DNA of 64,000 nt from NCBI GenBank assembly GCA_047495785.1, contig JBLDXI010000025.1, positions 992,001 to 1,056,000 on the forward strand. Reading direction: 5' to 3'. This DNA comes from Lepidodermella squamata (taxonomy: Eukaryota > Gastrotricha). Under the pieces are notes generated by a model. The model saw only the letters and a program-made list of their open reading frames with translations. It was not told the DNA's origin and ran no database searches. A program made the translations under genes and the position numbers. Below are positions 1 through 10,391 of the stretch, piece after piece (position 1 is the first letter of the stretch; every line of letters starts with the position of its first letter).

Positions 1-93
1 GGTTTATTTCAAGAGAGAGATACCGATTTATTGGTGGTCTGCGTTACATAATTCTTAGTAACATTGCCTTTAAGACACAGAGATATGAATTAA

Positions 94-544
94 TTACCAT
101 ATATACCGGAATATAAAGGACTCCCTACTATTTTTTTCAAACTGTCCGAAAACCCCTCTCTTCAATTCAGGGCCTCTCTTTTATTTAGGGCCTCCCTATT
201 ATTTTTTCTTCGCCCCGAACAAACCCGAGGTATCACTGAAAATGCCGCTAATCACCATCAAAAGAGAGGATTTTCATGGCGATAATGCCTCACACCAGGT
301 AGTCGGGCCACTTATCCCTCAAGTTTCGCTTAAGCTGTATGCAAACAAGATTAAGAGGGATTAAGGTGAACAGCTAATTTGTACCCGCGCACGCATTTCA
401 GAGTGGCGTCAAGAGTGTTGGTAGCTGACCCTCTCTACAATTTAGGTCCTCCCTTTAATTATTTCAAATGCCTCGTAACCCTCTCTACTAAATAGGTCCT
501 CCCTTCTAATTAGGTCCTCACTTATAATCCGGTATATACGGTAA
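94..544. mobile_element. MITE-like element with 23-bp terminal inverted repeats
   Basis: The left arm at 94-116 and the right arm at 522-544 are inverted copies differing at two positions, with core TACCRTATATACCGG. Both ends read TA-CC, so a TA target-site duplication is possible. The interior is AT-rich with reiterated CCTCTCT / GGTCCTCC motifs and has no credible ORF. It lies in the intron just before the last exon of the first helicase gene. The ends start like those of the element at 40106-40307 (TACCGTAT), hinting at one family. Confidence 0.6.
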
Positions 545-883
545 CTTCAGTATAGATGATATTTCTTAATAATAAGTATTGGTTATTTATCGTTGGTTGG
601 AATATAGATGGTGGTGAAGAATTCGAATACTGTCTTTGAGGGCCTGTGAAGCGATATCGATGGCTGTGCCGGCGTTGATTCCATAATCGCAATTTTATAA
701 ATTCAATTTTAATTTTCAATTTTCAATTTTATTATTTTTTAACCTCAATTAATTTGTGTTACTTTTTTATTTACGGAGAATTTTCAGAGGTTTTTGACCT
801 TCAATATTTTTTTTTAATTTTAAGAATTGCATAACTCTGTACTATTTTTATTCTATTTATTCTCTCTTTTTCGTTCATTTTAG

Positions 884-1686
884 GTGAGGAATCTGATATT
901 GTCATTGCGTCTCTAGTTCGCAGTAACGACAAGGGCTCGATCGGTTTCGTCGGCCAGCCGCAACGCGTCAACGTTATGTTGTCCCGCGCCCGGCTCGGCA
1001 TGATCCTAATCGGCAACAAAAACACCCTGGAAACGTCGAAAGACCGCCAAGCCAACAAACCATGGCCTAAATTGTTGAAAATGCTCGACGAGAAAAAGGC
1101 GATTTACCCGGGTTTCCCGGGTAAATTGACTGAATCTATTGAAAAATGGAAAAATCTTGACGAAAATGAACGAAAAAATGAGCTCAATCCGCAACACAAC
1201 AGCGAGCGAGAGGCGCGTGAAAGGCAATTTCGACTCATGCGGGAAGAGACGAAGCGGCAAATGGATGAAATGCAACGCATCGAGCTGGAGCGTAAACTCC
1301 TCGAAGAAGAAATGCAGCACATGGAACAGGAACGAAAACGCCGTGAAGCAGAACTGAAGCGCGTGGAACAGGAGAGAAAACGGCGCGAAGCAGAGCGGAA
1401 GCGCATGGAGCAGGAGCAAAAGCGCCGCGACGCAGAATTGAAACGAATCGAGCTTGAACGAAAACGCCGCGAAGAAGAACTAAAGCGCGTGGAACAGGAA
1501 CGAAAACGACGCGAGGACGAGTTGAACCGCATGCGAGAAGAGCGCAGGAAAGAAGCGCAGGCTCAGCAGAAATTGCGAGACATGGGCCTGTGCCCGGCTA
1601 ATTACATATGGCTGCGAGTGGGTGGCGGGTACCGCTGCGCCGGTGGATCGCACTTTATGACCATGGGCCAACTTGGCATGAACTGA
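884..1686 (+). CDS. ZNFX1-like SF1 RNA helicase, 3' terminal exon (partial gene)
   Basis: This is the last exon of a ZNFX1-type helicase whose upstream part lies left of the window. An acceptor (TTCATTTTAG, ending at 883) precedes [15 protein letters not shown], helicase motif V, followed by [15 protein letters not shown], motif VI. Phase and sequence match the last exon of the complete paralogue downstream. After PGFPGK the protein departs from ZNFX1. From about 1200 to 1570 it encodes a highly charged coiled coil built of 14-residue units such as [14 protein letters not shown]. It ends in a Cys/Gly-rich tail containing [12 protein letters not shown]. No NFX1-type zinc fingers follow. ZNFX1 proteins act in germ-granule small-RNA inheritance and antiviral RNA sensing. 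AATAAA signals follow at about 1817 and 1846. The family call is firm; the role of the new C-terminus is unknown. Confidence 0.85.
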
Positions 1687-2095
1687 ATTATTGAAAGCAA
1701 CATACTTATTTTTGCCAATTACCTGGAAATCAAGAAAACGAACTGATTAAAGACTGCGAAACAATCAAGTCAACTCAATTACGTGCAAGTGATTTCTCTG
1801 TATTTTTCTCTTTGTTGAAAATAAACTCAGCATATAATCATATTCAATAAACCAATTCGGCTGCATTTTATTGGATTTTTTTTAATTTCAGCTTTTTTTA
1901 GTTCACTTACACAGAAAGCTGTACGATTGCTGCTAGGCAATGCAGGCATTGTAGGCCGGGTTTGCAGGGTCAAAGTACAACCCTAAAAATTGCGCGCGCG
2001 CGAAGGTTAAAAATAGCACTATTCTGACTAAATTACAGAAAACGAATACAGAAATGATATGTTTTCATCTCATCTAGAGTTTAATTAAAGACTCG
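1687..2095. other. Intergenic spacer between the two helicases
   Basis: It contains the poly(A) signals of the first helicase and an alternating GCGCGCGCG tract near 1992-2000, and must hold the promoter of the second helicase. I see no gene and no TATA box. Confidence 0.6.
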
Positions 2096-5000
2096 ATGAT
2101 CCAAATCAAGCCCATGCACCAATTTGGAGCCTATTCTGATGCCAAATTCTCAGCCGCGAATTCGAACCGTGGCTCGAAGCCTAGCTCCAATGAAGAAGCT
2201 CTTTCGTTTCTCAACTACGTCCTCGATCGCGTCGACAAACTCGAAACGCTGAGCCTACTAACGCAAAGTGCCAACGGATCCGAATTTTTCATCGCCTGCA
2301 TGTCTCGACAAGAAATTTCTTTTGATTTTGTTCGCAATACACTAACACCTCTTATCAGGTTTGCAGAAGTTTCTCTTATTTCTTTGTGAATTTACCGCGA
2401 TTTTTTCCAATAGTTTTATCGCGGATGATCCAAGATTTGGCGTCGGTTCGTCTAGCCGCGTGCGAGCAGGTCTGAAATTTTTGAACTCGATAGGCCAAGT
2501 ACCGGGCCTGATTGACGGCTGCATTGAACTGGCGAGAAATGACAATCTCGGTTGTTGGAAAATTGACGATATTTTGCGATTCACCTGGTTTCTTTCTCGC
2601 ATTGACGTTTCAAATTTCGAAGATTCAATTGCCGATTGGAATTTGCTGCTCAGAAGCATTGATCTAAAACCAATCGTTCCGATTTTTTGTGACGAAATTC
2701 AATCGTTCGACTCATTTTTGAAAAACGAAACCGGCTGGCGGCATGATAATGATTTCGAAAATTTTCGTTCGATTTCAATTTTTCCAACTGCGGCCGAGTT
2801 AATTTCAGCCGCCCAGCCATTTCTGCCTGAAGCAAAATCAGTTTTTGAGTCGAAATTGAGCCCGAAAGACAAAATCTCAGCCTACTTAAATTGGTGTTTC
2901 CGCCTGTTGCGCTATGACGTCGTTAATTCGATGAAGTATGAAATCAGACTTCTGCTTCGAACTCGCGATGAAAATGACCTGGATGGCTACGAGTTGCGGC
3001 ATTTGAAGCGATTATCCCATCGAACCGTGGCTATCAATTGCGTGAAAAATGTCGTTTTCAACCGCAAATTTGGCCTAGTTTTCAACTTAACCGTGGATAA
3101 GGCTGTTGAGCTCAATTCGATTTTAGCGATTTTTGACTCCAAAAAATCCGAATTAATCGGTACGGCCAAAGTTGTTGAAATCGCTGAAGACGCCAAAACT
3201 GATATATCAGTCGTGTTTGAAGACGAAACCGCGATCGGAAGAATGTTTTCTAAACTAGGGCAAGCTGAAAATCTGCGGGCCGTTCCACTTTCGAATTCGT
3301 TTTTCGCGTTTCGACCAGTTTTAAATCGCCTTCAAAAACTGCCTAGTGTGCCTTTTTGCGACGAAATTTTACTGGGGAAAATTGGCGAAAAAATCGCTGA
3401 ACCTAGCTACTTGAACGGAAAAATGCGGAAAATCGTCGAAGCGATGGAAAAAATTCCGAAAAATGCCGATTGTTCACGCTTGGTTGGCGTTGCAAATCGC
3501 CTGACTTTGGACAAGCAGCAGAGGCGAGCGGTTCTTCGAGCACTCAATCAACGTGTCGGTTTGATTCAAGGCCCGCCGGGTACTGGAAAATCGTATTGTG
3601 GAGCGATTATTGCGAAATTGATTCACGACCATTCAAGCGAGACGATTTTATGCGTTTGCTACACGAATCACGCGCTGGACCAATTTTTGGAGGATTTGCT
3701 TGATTTTGGCATTCCGAGTTCGGCGATTATCCGGCTTGGGGCTGAGGAGAAAATTCGCGAGCGCATTAAACCGATGACTTTGAGCAATTGTCAAAAATCT
3801 GCGAAAAAATTGGCGAAAAATCGTAAAAAGGAACTGAAATTTTTCAGACGTAAAGTCGGGGAAATCAAGGCGAAAATTGATTTTCTCATCGATAAATTAC
3901 TCGGTCTGAAGAAGGGATTTGATAATTTTGCGGATTTATCATCTGTTTTGCCGCCAATGGCTCGGTTGGCTTTTACAATTGCGAAGAATAAGCGTGGAAT
4001 CAAGAAACGATGGGTTAAATGTGGGTCCGAGGCTGATTACCTTTGGAACCGGTGGAACCAGGGCCTTGACCGGGGTCGATTCGCTGCCCAGCGTTGCCAC
4101 GAAGAATCCGCTCAGATTTGGGCGTTGAATTTTTCTGAACGGCAGATGCTGTTGGATACGTGGCGGTCGGAAGCTATGCAGGTCCTGCAGCATGGTACGT
4201 AAATTCAGATTAATTTCTGCAATTTTTCTCAGAGGGCTGTGATCGAAAGAGTAATAAATTTGTTATAAATTTATTTTTTGCTTATAACGCTAATATAAAT
4301 CGCTCGCGCTAAGTTTTATGTGCAGCAAAAAAATACTGTGATTTTTTGCTGCTGTTTGAGTTCTAATATTCTCTTACGTTATTCACGTCATTTGGGTCAT
4401 TTCCTTCATTCATAAATTTTGACATTGCGCGCAGAGGTGAAACACTGCCCTCGCGGTCTGCATAGCCAATGGCCTCAAGACGATGTTCCAATTCTTTTGT
4501 TGAATCTGGAAAGCTAGTTTTTACCATTTTTCCCAAGAAAATAATCGTGATACAAAAACTACCAAAAGCTAACTCGATTTTCAATCCGCCAATAGCCGCA
4601 TTTTTCGTGTCACAAACTACCTGTATGCTGATGCCTTTATTTTATGATTTTAATCACAAACGAGTTTTCCCCAGCTTGAAAAATTTACCCTCTCACGCCT
4701 TATTTTGCATAATATTGAAGTGCCTCGTAAAAGCTGCCATTTCGAATGATGCAATAGCTAGATTTCAAGTCATCGAATGATTGTGGAATTTGTCAAAGGA
4801 GAAAAATATTTATCAGGGGTAATGCCAGCTTCTATAGCTTCTTATTCTGCTAAGAAAGCTGTTAGATACCAGTTAAAAGGTAACAGGTGTGCGATGAAAT
4901 TGAATGATAACACTCAATCTATCATATATTTTGAAACTCGTGATTCGATTTACCGGTTTATCGAAAACGATCTGCTGAAAATAGTGATAATGACTGTAGT

Positions 5001-8000
5001 AAAGAATGCAATTGAAGCAGCAGAATAGGCAGAATAGGCAATAATATAGCACCAACAATAAAAAGTGTACGATAGATTTTTTTTCTGTGTCGCACTATAA
5101 CGTCATTATAATGTTGTTATAAATCTTATTTATGTACGATCACAGCCCTCTGAGGTTTAGAGGCTGGTAGTTTTAAAGTTCGGAATCATAATTTGATGAA
5201 TCCTAATTCCTCAAGTCCTAATGTTGATGATCTAAAGTTAACTTCAACAAAATCCTTAAATTTAGCTTTTTTACAAATTAAAGTCAACTTACTTTGAAGT
5301 GTGATCGAAGGCTCAAGTTGAGAAAAATGAGTAAAAAATTGGAAATTTGTAACGATAATTAAATCACATTGACAAATCGATATTTTCCGAAGCTGATGGA
5401 GTGATTTTGACTTCGAAATCTTGCTCGGCGGCCTTAAGTTGACTTATTTATGATGAGTCCCGCCACCCAGCCCTAGTAGCTTGAGACTTCGCGTTCGATG
5501 CGCACATGTGCGTATTCAGTTGCCAAGGTGTTGAGCGATCGAGAGAAAAGGACGCCTTAAAGTAGACTTGAGGGTTGTTACACCCCTATGTGTCAGGGCT
5601 TTTTCGACGGGAAAAAACAGTTTCAACACGGAAAACAGCACACGGGTTCCGTATAGACCTCCAGGGCTGCAAAAAGTGTTGTATCCTGGTATCCTGGTAT
5701 CGAAGGTGCAATAAGGGCACGCCGTCCAGGGTCTTCCTGTAGATTTGTTTCGTTATAATTTACGAAGTTTTCAGGTGCAACATTGCTCAACACTTGTCTT
5801 GCTTGCGTTTTTAAAGTAATCGATGCAGTCCCTGACGCATTTTTCTGGCGAACTCGCTCGTGCTGGCGCTTCATAAATGAATAGTACCAGTCACGGCTTG
5901 GCAAGTTTCCTTCGCGGTTGAGTTCATCCAGGGGGATCCATGATTCCCTAACATTACGAGATAGTTGCATCAGATATTCCGTGGTTGATACAAAATAAGG
6001 GAAGCCGTGAAGCTCAAATCTGAGTCGAATGCTAGGTATCATTAGCTATAATCTTCTTTTATTGGTCGTATGCTTTCGAAAATGAAAAAAATGTTGAACT
6101 CAATTCTGGCGGACAACATTTCCATTTTGGACTTGAGCGGAGTATTCCCGATTTAATTGCTATCCATTTCACATAGCTTTGTCAAATTCACAGAACTCCG
6201 TAGAACTCATTTTCATGAAGCTGTTTCAAGAATTATCAGCTTAAGCATGCAGTTTTATGTTCACTTACTCCCTCGTGAAGTTGATGTTCCGGTTATCAGA
6301 AACCGCGATGTATAAGTTTTCCGCGTCGCCTAGTGCTTCGAAGAACTGCCCAGCAAAATCGTGTATGAGTATGTCAGCCAGGTTGCCAAATCTCAGTGGA
6401 AAGTTTCGTTCCGCCAAAATCAGCGCGAAATGTTGGACAAATTGTTTTTCAAGGTTTCGTGGCAGATCTGTCCCCTTGGCGTGTCGGGCCCTGATCAGTG
6501 CAGATGTTTCCGATAGTATGAGCGGACAGATATTTCCAAAATTGATCTAGCGCTGATGCTCATTGATTTCATCAGACGCGTATCTGAGTATTCATGTTTG
6601 GTGAGTACCTATAGATGATTTTCAGGGATACCTACGAGATATACATGCAAATCTAAAATCGCCATGAGGGCAGTCAGTTCGATTTCGTTGGGATTTATGC
6701 TTCGACCCAGCCCGATACATGATGTTATAGTCTTCGAGTTCTTGAGAAATTTCCTGAGATTTTATTTTTGAGCCGAATTCGAATCTATCAATTGTCACGC
6801 CTCCTATTCATGATTATAAATTTGAACCTGAATTCTCTAAAAACAAGTTTATATTATTTTTTAGGCATAGATCGCGAAATGGAAGAATTCCGATCGATCA
6901 AAGAAGAAATGTCCGTTCAATACCAGAAACCGCGAGTTGAATTGCTGAGAACGAAGCGAATTATCGGCTGTACAACAACGGGTGCGGCTAACTTCGCTGC
7001 GGAACTCGAAGCGGTCAAAGCCGGCGTTGTCATCGTTGAAGAAGCCGGCGAAATTCTCGAACCACACATTTTGACGAGCCTCTCATCGAAATGCAAACAT
7101 TTGATCATGATCGGTGATCACAAGCAACTGAGGCCGAAGGTTGATAGCTTCGAGTTGAGTGTTGAATCTGGGTCCGAGTTGAAATTCAACCGATCGCTGT
7201 TTGAACGGCTGGTTTTGAACGGATTCCCTCACGTTACGCTGACCCTTCAGCATCGAATGAGACCAGAATTTTCGGATTTGATCCGAAAATTATGCTACCC
7301 CGAGCTGCGAGACTCGCCGTCAGTTCTGAATAGACCGAAACTTAATGGAGCGATTTCCAGCGTGATTTTCATCAATCACGATAATTTCGAGGGCCATGGC
7401 CTGGAAAATGGCGGCGAAACCAGCGTTTCGAAGGTCAATTTCTTCGAGGCCGAAATGGCGATAAACATCACGCGTTACTTGCTGTGGCATGGCTACAAGT
7501 CTGATCAAATTGTGATTATCACGCCGTACCTCGGGCAGCTTTTTACGATTCGGAAGGCACTGTCTCGCCTGTTTGACGTCGAGTTGAATGGGCTGGATGA
7601 AGCGGAACTCGTGAAACTTGGATTGCTGACGAAGAAAAGCGATGGAAAATTTTCAAGCTCGAAATTCAAGGTTCGAGTGTCGACGGTTGACAATTTCCAA
7701 GGTCAGTTTTCGGATTTTATCCACTTATTAATTTTTTAATAATGATTTTATTAATGAGTGGAGTCAATTGAGGTAAATTTTAGTGGATCAAAAAATCATA
7801 ATCAAAATTCGGAATTTTGAAAATTGGAAACAAGCAGCATAAGTAATATGCTTGTTTCCAATTTTCCAATAATGCTAGAACTCCGTTTGAACCGTATAAT
7901 TAAATTTTTAGGATGAATTTGATATAAATTCTATCACATTTTTTCTCTTTGATTTTTGTGATTTTTTCAATACAGGCGGGGCTGAAGACTGTATGATGAT

Positions 8001-8402
8001 TAAATTGTCCATCGTTTCATCGTTTTAGGCGAAGAATCTGATATTGTTATCGCCAGTCTTGTTCGCAGCAACAACGAGAAGTCGATTGGATTTCTTGGCG
8101 AAATCGAGCGCGTGAATGTTATGTTGTCGCGAGCCAAACTCGGCTTGATATTAATCGGAAATTTGCAGACTTTTGAGGACGCCAAGTCGACTCTGTGGCG
8201 CGAACATCTCATCCCGTTACTCCGTCGAAAAAATGTGATTTTTCCTGGTTTTCCAGGCCGTTGTGATTTCCATTGCCGTGACTATCTTCTCTCGAAACCT
8301 GGTGATTTTGACAAACTGCTGCTGGAGGAGAAATGTGGATCTGGATCGTGCGGTATTCAAGACCAAATTGAAGATTTGAGCGAACTTGCTGACCTGATCT
8401 GA
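2096..8402 (+). CDS. ZNFX1-like SF1 RNA helicase, complete
   Basis: Four exons (2096-2358, 2414-4194, 6865-7701, 8029-8402) join in frame to 1084 residues; all introns are GT-AG. The N-terminal part matches the helical region before the ZNFX1 helicase. Walker A GPPGTGKS is near residue 474, CYTNHALDQF (motif Ia) follows, the Walker B-like VVIVEEAGE is near 736, IGDHKQLRP near 763, LQHRMRP near 809, DNFQGEESD at the last junction and NVMLSRAKLG near 990. After the helicase a short Cys/His stretch (RCDFHCRDY...EEKCGSGSC) resembles the start of the NFX1 zinc module, but the protein stops there, so it is much shorter than vertebrate ZNFX1 (about 1900 residues). Expected role: RNA helicase in small-RNA silencing. 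The 2670-bp second intron holds transposon debris. ATG 2096 is the first in-frame ATG of exon 1; an upstream non-coding exon cannot be excluded. Confidence 0.9.
4228..5154. mobile_element. DNA element with perfect 18-bp terminal inverted repeats
   Basis: CTCAGAGGGCTGTGATCG at 4228-4245 is repeated as an exact inverted copy at 5137-5154. The 927-bp unit lies in intron 2 of the complete helicase. Short ORFs inside (minus 4363-4584; plus 4469-4780 and 4777-5028) resemble no transposase I know, so it may be non-autonomous or carry decayed cargo. I could not see an obvious target-site duplication, so the superfamily is unassigned. Confidence 0.75.
5623..6549 (-). pseudogene. Remnant of a pogo/Tigger-like DDE transposase
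   Basis: The minus-strand ORF at 5623-6042 contains VNYNETNLQEDPGR, which matches the N-Y-D-E-T-N-x-x-D-D-P-G signature at the start of the DDE_1 catalytic domain of pogo/Tigger/jerky transposases. It is preceded by SRDWYYSFMKR, like the end of a CENP-B-type HTH (normally WxxxFxxR). A second open stretch at about 6265-6546 on the same strand (LEKQFVQHFALILAERNF) could be a degraded upstream HTH. The ORF ends soon after the first catalytic Asp, and the pieces are in different frames, so the gene is dead. It sits in the helicase intron, opposite to its transcription. Confidence 0.6.
7819..7866. repeat. Perfect 18-bp hairpin in helicase intron 3
   Basis: GAAAATTGGAAACAAGCA at 7819-7836 is exactly complementary to 7849-7866, with a 12-nt loop. 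It lies inside the 327-bp intron 3 (7702-8028). The stem is short for a classical pre-miRNA; it may be a foldback relic. Confidence 0.7.
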
Positions 8403-9001
8403 TATTACTAAATTCGATGTTATGACTTCTATATATGACTTTCGATATTATGCCTGCCTTATTACTCAAGTTATTTTTTGTTTTGCTTGTGTTAAATTTC
8501 AGCTTTCAACTCGACGCAGATGAATATGCAACAAATTTTCTTGCCAATCATATCGTTTCGATATTATTTTTGTTCATTTTTCGTTTTTTTGTTTCAATAA
8601 ATTCGAATGGTTACAAAGTGTGTCAAATAGTCGTTGCCGATTTGCTGTATTACGATCCGGAAACATAATGAAAGGTTCAACTGCCACGGATTTGACTCGC
8701 AATATCTTGGCGAAAAGATATCTGTTCGTAGAACAATAAAACCCAGAGAAATTTTTTTGAACTCTAAAAAACACAAGATTTCACTGATGACATTTTCACG
8801 CAATTTTATGGAAAAAAATTACAGGCGAGGAATTGCAGTTGAGAATCGCCAAGAGCCAAAAATCGCGGTACGGGAATTTTCACAGAATAAAAATATATTT
8901 TCACGAATCATTTCAATTCAACTCATTCTTCATTTCAAAGGCTTCAAGGTCCTTCCATTCATTTATTATTCCATTGTTTGACAAGCTGAACATTTCCACG
9001 C
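8403..9001. other. Convergent intergenic region
   Basis: This separates the 3' ends of the helicase (plus) and the epimerase (minus). AATAAA at 8596-8601 suits the helicase and TTTATT at 8962-8967 suits the epimerase. Several short ORFs here lack any protein-like features and I do not call them. Confidence 0.6.
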
Positions 9002-10096
9002 TCAGAAACCACCGAATTTCCAAACACTGTGGTGTGAATACAACTCTCCAGGTCGCAGGACAGTATTCTGAAAATTGAAGTGATTAGGCGCATCGGGTGG
9101 GGCTTGGGTCTCGAAACATATTGAAGAATGGTCTTGATACTTGACTCCATTTTTCCCGACGCTGTTTGCGAATTGGCGCGTCATGCAATTCGCCGACCAG
9201 ATGTGACAAGCTGACTCAGTTGTAGAGACTTCCATCCATCGACCACTGGCAGGATCGGTCAGCTTAGCAACTTGATAAAGCGGCAAACAGCAGACACAAT
9301 CTTTCTTTTCCTGCCAATTTCGCATCATGTATGTGACATTGAGCCCGTTATCTGCTCCATACTTATCGATTCGGTCACCCAATCGAACTGGGCTACGATA
9401 ATCGTGCGGGCTACCCGGCTGAACTTGGGCGATCTCACCCGTTGGGCAGTCGTTTTCGTTTTTCAACAGGTAAGCATCGCAGAAAAGCTGCAGATTGTGA
9501 TCCAGAACACTCCCGGGACCACCCGTCAAATTGAAATGGGCATGATTCGATAGATTGACAACTGTTGGCTTTGTAGTTGTAGCAGCGTATCGAAGATGGA
9601 GCTGGTTTAGGTTGTCCAGCTCATAATGTAGCCTCAATGTCAACTCTCCTGGGAAACCTTCATCCCCGTCGGGGCTAACCAGTTCAAGCAAAACTGATTG
9701 TTCATCAGCAGCCATTACACTTAAATTCCGCTTGTTGAAACCAATTTTGCCCCCGTGAACCGTAACACGGCCGCATTCTTCCAAACGATTGAAGGCAAGC
9801 TGATACTCAATTCCATCAATTGAAAATCTTCCTTCGTTTAATTTTGTTGAAAATCGCCCGAGTAAGGTTCCATGGTGGACGACATCTTCAGCGTAGGCTT
9901 CAACTGTATCGTAGCCGTGAACGACGTCAACCAATGATCCATCTTCAGATGGCAGCAAAATTCTTTGAATTGCGCCTCCATAACTGAAAATGTGAACTTG
10001 CATTCCATTGTCATTCTTCAAAACGATTGCGCCTTCGCTTTTACCAATATTTGGCACCATTATGATAAAATTCAATGCTTTGATGCTCTGACGCAT
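9002..10096 (-). CDS. GALM: Aldose 1-epimerase (galactose mutarotase)
   Basis: A single 364-residue exon. It interconverts the alpha and beta anomers of aldoses such as galactose, feeding the Leloir pathway in the cytosol. Family landmarks, in order: LLGRFSTKL (normally GRxANRI), VHGGKIGFNKR with the conserved His, SPDGDEGFPGEL, VNLSNHAHFNL with the catalytic His, PTGEIAQV, and FETQAPPDAPN with the catalytic Glu, then LRPGELYSHHSVWKF near the end. The Asp of the human NGFDHNF segment is Asn here (NGLNVTYM), and the R of GRxANR is Lys, so kinetics may differ. An acceptor (TTTCAG at 10103-10108) lies 6 nt before the ATG, so a non-coding 5' exon or a trans-spliced leader is likely. It lies 295 bp downstream of the WDR64 gene on the same strand. 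Confidence 0.9.
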   Translation of the reverse strand: MRQSIKALNFIIMVPNIGKSEGAIVLKNDNGMQVHIFSYGGAIQRILLPSEDGSLVDVVHGYDTVEAYAEDVVHHGTLLGRFSTKLNEGRFSIDGIEYQLAFNRLEECGRVTVHGGKIGFNKRNLSVMAADEQSVLLELVSPDGDEGFPGELTLRLHYELDNLNQLHLRYAATTTKPTVVNLSNHAHFNLTGGPGSVLDHNLQLFCDAYLLKNENDCPTGEIAQVQPGSPHDYRSPVRLGDRIDKYGADNGLNVTYMMRNWQEKKDCVCCLPLYQVAKLTDPASGRWMEVSTTESACHIWSANCMTRQFANSVGKNGVKYQDHSSICFETQAPPDAPNHFNFQNTVLRPGELYSHHSVWKFGGF

Positions 10097-10102
10097 TAAA
10101 AC

Positions 10103-10108
10103 CTGAAA
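10103..10108 (-). promoter_or_regulatory. 3' splice acceptor immediately before the epimerase start codon
   Basis: Read on the minus strand, AATTATTTCAG is followed by GTTTTA and then ATG. A pyrimidine/AT-rich acceptor this close to a start codon implies either a 5'-UTR intron or leader trans-splicing of a downstream operon gene. Confidence 0.45.
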
Positions 10109-10391
10109 TTATTTGTTATCTTCGTATGTAATGGTGAGATATGAGAAAACTAGACCTCAATTGTTATCTTAACCGCAACGTTGCTTAAAACAGCGATAAT
10201 ACGAGTGACTTCGAGTGAAACCTCAGCAACACGCTCGGAATTTCTCCTAACGAACGGGAGCACATATTTTATTGCGATATGGAGACGTACCAGGTTCCTG
10301 GAAACACAAAAATAACTCTGCGTCCAACATCAAAGTTTTCAAAATTAACAAAACCATTAACCGAAAGTGTGGAATGTAAAACAAGAAAGGA

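Noticed and set aside
1006-1532. Long minus-strand ORFs opposite the helicase coiled coil
   Set aside because: They are shadows of the Arg/Glu/Lys-rich coding strand; their Ser/Arg/Phe-rich translation has no domain.
8435-9078. Overlapping small ORFs downstream of the helicase
   Set aside because: Low-complexity AT-rich frames without a domain or splice support; the region fits two converging 3' UTRs.
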